Assembly (NCBI GenBank): GCA_019359495.1
Contig: JAHHHF010000085.1
Location: forward strand, 1-64,000
Length of the DNA: 64,000 bases
Source of the DNA: Goleter apudmare HA4340-LM2
GTDB taxonomy: Bacteria > Cyanobacteriota > Cyanobacteriia > Cyanobacteriales > Nostocaceae
Direction: 5' to 3'
Within the stretch, counting starts at the first letter, position 1. The number at the start of each line of letters is the position of its first letter. The notes beneath the pieces are model-generated. The model was not told where the DNA came from and did no database searches. It saw nothing but the letters and a program-made list of their open reading frames with translations. Position numbers and translations under genes: made by a program. Shown in pieces: positions 61,703-64,000 of this stretch.

Positions 61703-62584
61703 ATGAGTTCTCGTTTTTCAGAAAGTAGCCTGGCTTACTCTCCCATGTCTAGGAGAACGCTGTTTAACACAGTGATGACATCTGTAGCGTTTATCTGCGG
61801 GGCATTAGCACTTTTGCCTTTATTGGCAGTACTTTCTTACGTTATCATCAAGGGCTTTAGCAGTCTCAATCTGAGTGTATTTATTGAATTACCACCTGCA
61901 CCACTGAGACCGGGAGGGGGTTTTGGTAATGCGATTTTGGGAACCTTACTGATGGTGGGGATTGCTGCTTTGATCAGCATCCCCTTCGGTGTTTTGGCGG
62001 CAATTTATTTAACAGAATTTAGCCCTAGTAATGTAGCTAAGTCTATTAGATTCGCAACTAACGTTCTCAGTGGAGTTCCCTCAATTATTGCTGGGGTATT
62101 TGCTTATGGGATTGTAGTTTTGGGCTTAACAAGGCTCAATTTAGGTTCTTACTCAGCTTTAGGTGGGGGTTTTGCTTTGGCGATTTTGATGTTGCCAATT
62201 ATTGTTCGTACTGCTGATGAGGCTTTGCAGTTAGTTTCGCAAGATCTGCGACAAGCATCTACAGGATTGGGTGCAACAAACTTTCAAACAGTCACACAAG
62301 TAGTTTTGCCCGCAGCTTTACCAGCCATTGCTACTGGATCAACCTTGGCGATCGCCCGCGCAGCTGGAGAAACAGCACCTTTACTATTTACATCTCTATT
62401 TTCTCCGTTTTGGCCTGATAGCTTGTTGAAACCTACAGCCTCCCTAGCTGTGTTGGTTTATAACTTTGCCATTACTCCGTTTGAAAACCTCCAGTCATTA
62501 GCTTGGGCAGCGTCACTAGTTTTGGTTGTGATGGTGTTGATCACCAGCATCATCGCTCGCTGGACGACTCGCCAAAAAGCCTAG
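61703..62584 (+). CDS. pstA: Phosphate ABC transporter permease PstA
   Basis: A 293-residue permease paralogous to PstC. Characteristic blocks are GGGFGNAILGTLLMVG, VLSGVPSIIAGVFAYG, the EAA-type loop LRQASTGLGATNFQTVTQVV and AIARAAGETAPLLFTSLF. It has six membrane helices and normal length. Between pstC and pstB in the same direction, so co-transcribed. Confidence 0.96.
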   Translation: MSSRFSESSLAYSPMSRRTLFNTVMTSVAFICGALALLPLLAVLSYVIIKGFSSLNLSVFIELPPAPLRPGGGFGNAILGTLLMVGIAALISIPFGVLAAIYLTEFSPSNVAKSIRFATNVLSGVPSIIAGVFAYGIVVLGLTRLNLGSYSALGGGFALAILMLPIIVRTADEALQLVSQDLRQASTGLGATNFQTVTQVVLPAALPAIATGSTLAIARAAGETAPLLFTSLFSPFWPDSLLKPTASLAVLVYNFAITPFENLQSLAWAASLVLVVMVLITSIIARWTTRQKA

Positions 62585-62641
62585 GGTCACAATATCACAA
62601 CGGCGCATTACACATTCCACAAACTGATACCATACTATATT

Positions 62642-63448
62642 ATGGCTACTAACATTGGCACAGTGAATAGCACGGAAACCGTTTTACGTGCAGAAAACCT
62701 CAACATCTACTACGGCAACTTCTTAGCTGTGCAGAATATCTGGCTAGATATCCCGAAAAATCGGGTGACAGCCTTTATCGGTCCTTCAGGTTGCGGTAAA
62801 AGTACCTTGTTAAGATGCTATAACCGTCTCAACGACCTGATTGAATCATTTCGGGCAGAAGGTAAAGTATTATACTATGATAGGAATCTGTATGCACCCG
62901 ACGTTGACCCTGTAGAAGTGCGTCGTCGGATTGGGATGGTATTCCAAAGACCAAACCCATTTCCCAAATCAATTTATGACAATATTGCTTATGGAGCCAA
63001 AATCAATGGCTACAAGGGTAATATGGATGAATTGGTAGAGCGGAGCTTGCGCCAAGCAGCTTTGTGGGATGAAGTCAAAGACAAACTCAGGCAAAGTGGC
63101 TCATCTTTATCTGGTGGACAACAACAGCGTTTATGTATTGCCAGAGCGATCGCAGTCCAACCAGAAATTATCCTCATGGATGAACCCTGTTCTGCCCTTG
63201 ACCCCATCTCCACCTTGCGGGTAGAAGAACTGATTCATGAACTCAAAGAGCAATACACCATTGTTATTGTTACTCATAACATGCAGCAAGCTGCACGGGT
63301 GTCTGATAAGACAGCCTTTTTTAACGTCAAAACCTCAGATAAAGGAAGTCGTACAGGTTTCTTGGTAGAGTACGATTCTACAGAAATAATTTTCAATAAT
63401 CCTCAGCAGCAGGATACTCGTGATTACGTTAGTGGTAGGTTTGGTTAA
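62642..63448 (+). CDS. pstB: Phosphate import ATPase PstB
   Basis: A 268-residue ABC ATPase energising PstCA. Walker [11 protein letters not shown]-loop [20 protein letters not shown] (the PNPFP segment is PstB-specific), signature LSGGQQQR, Walker [14 protein letters not shown] and switch VTHNM are all intact. The C-terminal [18 protein letters not shown] is typical of PstB. Last gene of the operon, followed by a terminator. No phoU follows in this window. Confidence 0.97.
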   Translation: MATNIGTVNSTETVLRAENLNIYYGNFLAVQNIWLDIPKNRVTAFIGPSGCGKSTLLRCYNRLNDLIESFRAEGKVLYYDRNLYAPDVDPVEVRRRIGMVFQRPNPFPKSIYDNIAYGAKINGYKGNMDELVERSLRQAALWDEVKDKLRQSGSSLSGGQQQRLCIARAIAVQPEIILMDEPCSALDPISTLRVEELIHELKEQYTIVIVTHNMQQAARVSDKTAFFNVKTSDKGSRTGFLVEYDSTEIIFNNPQQQDTRDYVSGRFG

Positions 63449-63491
63449 GTTATTGTTGTTGAAAATTTGCTGAGACTCACACATAATTTAT

Positions 63492-63525
63492 CCACTATAG
63501 AGTTTTTCTATGGTGGTTTTTTGTT
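63492..63525 (+). terminator. Rho-independent terminator of the pst operon
   Basis: CCACTATAGA (63492-63501) pairs with TCTATGGTGG (63507-63516, one G-U pair) and is followed by a run of six T. It lies about 45 bases after pstB. Confidence 0.82.
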
Positions 63526-63650
63526 GCGAAAAGAAGAACTATAGCTAATCAAGGAATAAGATGAAACAAAAAATTATAATTAGAAATTTATCCTCCAAAA
63601 CAAAAGTTTTGAAGGACTCAGTCTTGATTTTTTGGCGTTTCACTGAAACA

Positions 63651-63770
63651 GGAATTACGCAAGCAAAATTTGTCATTGCGACCGAAAGGTAGTGTAGGGA
63701 AGCAATCCCAGACTTAGAGGCGATTACCTCGCTACGCTCGTAATGACGTAATTCCGTGACTTTTGCGTAA
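63651..63770. repeat. Inverted-repeat element of the ACTTACGCAA type
   Basis: TTACGCAA (63655-63662) near one end and TTGCGTAA (63763-63770) at the other are inverted. GTCATT (63672-63677) and AATGAC pair inside, and CGCTACGCTCG-type motifs fill the centre. About 120 bases, non-coding. It resembles MITE-like spacer repeats; a shorter relative lies at 18170-18206. Confidence 0.55.
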
Positions 63771-63803
63771 GTCTTATGAAAATTATCATGTCCCATTTCC
63801 AGA

Positions 63804-64000
63804 CTACTGGGTAGTAGTTGCTGGTTCTATTGTCGGAATTTGAGTAGGAATTTGCTCGAACAACAACAGCGATCGCGCAGTTTTGAAGTATTTAGCCCAA
63901 CGCTGGGTATCTGGGCGAGTACGCCATTGTTGACGACTGACATCTAAAGCTAGAACTGGCGCGATCGCTCCATAACTTTGTACGGAAATGATAATCGAAA
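63804..64000 (-). CDS. C-terminal part of a gene running off the window
   Basis: A minus-strand frame open from the right edge to a stop at 63804-63806, encoding 64 residues: IISVQSYGAIAPVLALDVSR, then QQWRTRPDTQRWAKYFKTAR, LLLFEQIPT and a Pro/Thr-rich tail ending TTTQ. It contains two in-frame HIP1 motifs, as in real genes of this genome. The 5' end lies outside, so the family cannot be named. It converges on pstB. Confidence 0.6.
   Translation of the reverse strand, partial: SIIISVQSYGAIAPVLALDVSRQQWRTRPDTQRWAKYFKTARSLLLFEQIPTQIPTIEPATTTQ

Overview
The window looks like chromosomal DNA from a filamentous, probably heterocyst-forming cyanobacterium (Nostoc/Anabaena type). The evidence is the very frequent HIP1 palindrome GCGATCGC in genes and spacers, 7-bp STRR-like tandem repeats in spacers, many small inverted-repeat elements, and cyanobacterial or plastid-lineage families (Ycf23/DUF561, Tab2, DUF3038/DUF4335, AMIN-domain TonB receptor, zinc-ribbon kinase-WD40 protein). 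No rRNA, tRNA, CRISPR array, prophage or complete insertion sequence was found.

Layout. 0-2.7 kb: ftsI-type penicillin-binding protein behind a small FtsL-like membrane protein gene. 3.3-5.3 kb: tiny lipoprotein, a MITE, GST-family protein and a small secreted protein. 5.5-10.6 kb: glgB converging on a ClC-CBS-USP anion transporter. 10.9-14.5 kb: PmbA-like protein, Tab2 RNA-binding protein and an Rpn/DUF4351 nuclease. 14.7-18.1 kb: Ser/Thr kinase-WD40 protein, a MITE and a DUF6492 glycosyltransferase-like gene. 18.4-26.6 kb: ycf23, DegT aminotransferase, FetB-like permease, a large unknown membrane protein, and a SucC/SucD-like pair that has lost catalytic residues. 27.2-32.3 kb: orphan siderophore uptake set (AraC regulator, TonB receptor, binding protein). 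32.6-37.9 kb: tandemly duplicated Uma2 genes, a DUF4351 remnant, an antitoxin gene broken by a frameshift and a MITE, a TPR protein and another Uma2. 38.2-41.8 kb: XPB-like helicase with a Bax1/DUF790 nuclease, then a fourth Uma2. 41.9-42.4 kb: fourteen 21-bp tandem repeats and another MITE. 42.4-49.0 kb: a tightly coupled five-gene Hsp70 operon. 49.3-54.0 kb: truncated antitoxin-like ORF, peptide ABC permease, apt, and the DUF3038-DUF4335 pair. 54.3-58.9 kb: FHA-fused class A penicillin-binding protein, secreted repeat protein, lspA and bioY. 59.3-63.4 kb: pstS-pstC-pstA-pstB behind a Pho box. A partial gene runs off the right edge.

How the genes work together. The best candidate for an undescribed system is the minus-strand operon at 42.4-49.0 kb. 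An Hsp70 with an intact ATPase and an atypical C-terminus is followed, with ATGA, TAATG and 8-nt overlaps, by a zinc-ribbon/transmembrane/LysM protein, a 908-residue helical-repeat protein, a J-like protein without HPD, and a GrpE-like exchange factor. This looks like a dedicated chaperone machine, possibly membrane-tethered, separate from housekeeping DnaK. Other items worth attention are the XPB-Bax1 pair, the SucCD-like pair, a ClC protein with Gln at the gating-glutamate position, and at least five inverted-repeat element families. Several translation starts were moved to internal ATG codons with better ribosome-binding sites. Functional names rest on motifs recognised by eye; no database search was run.
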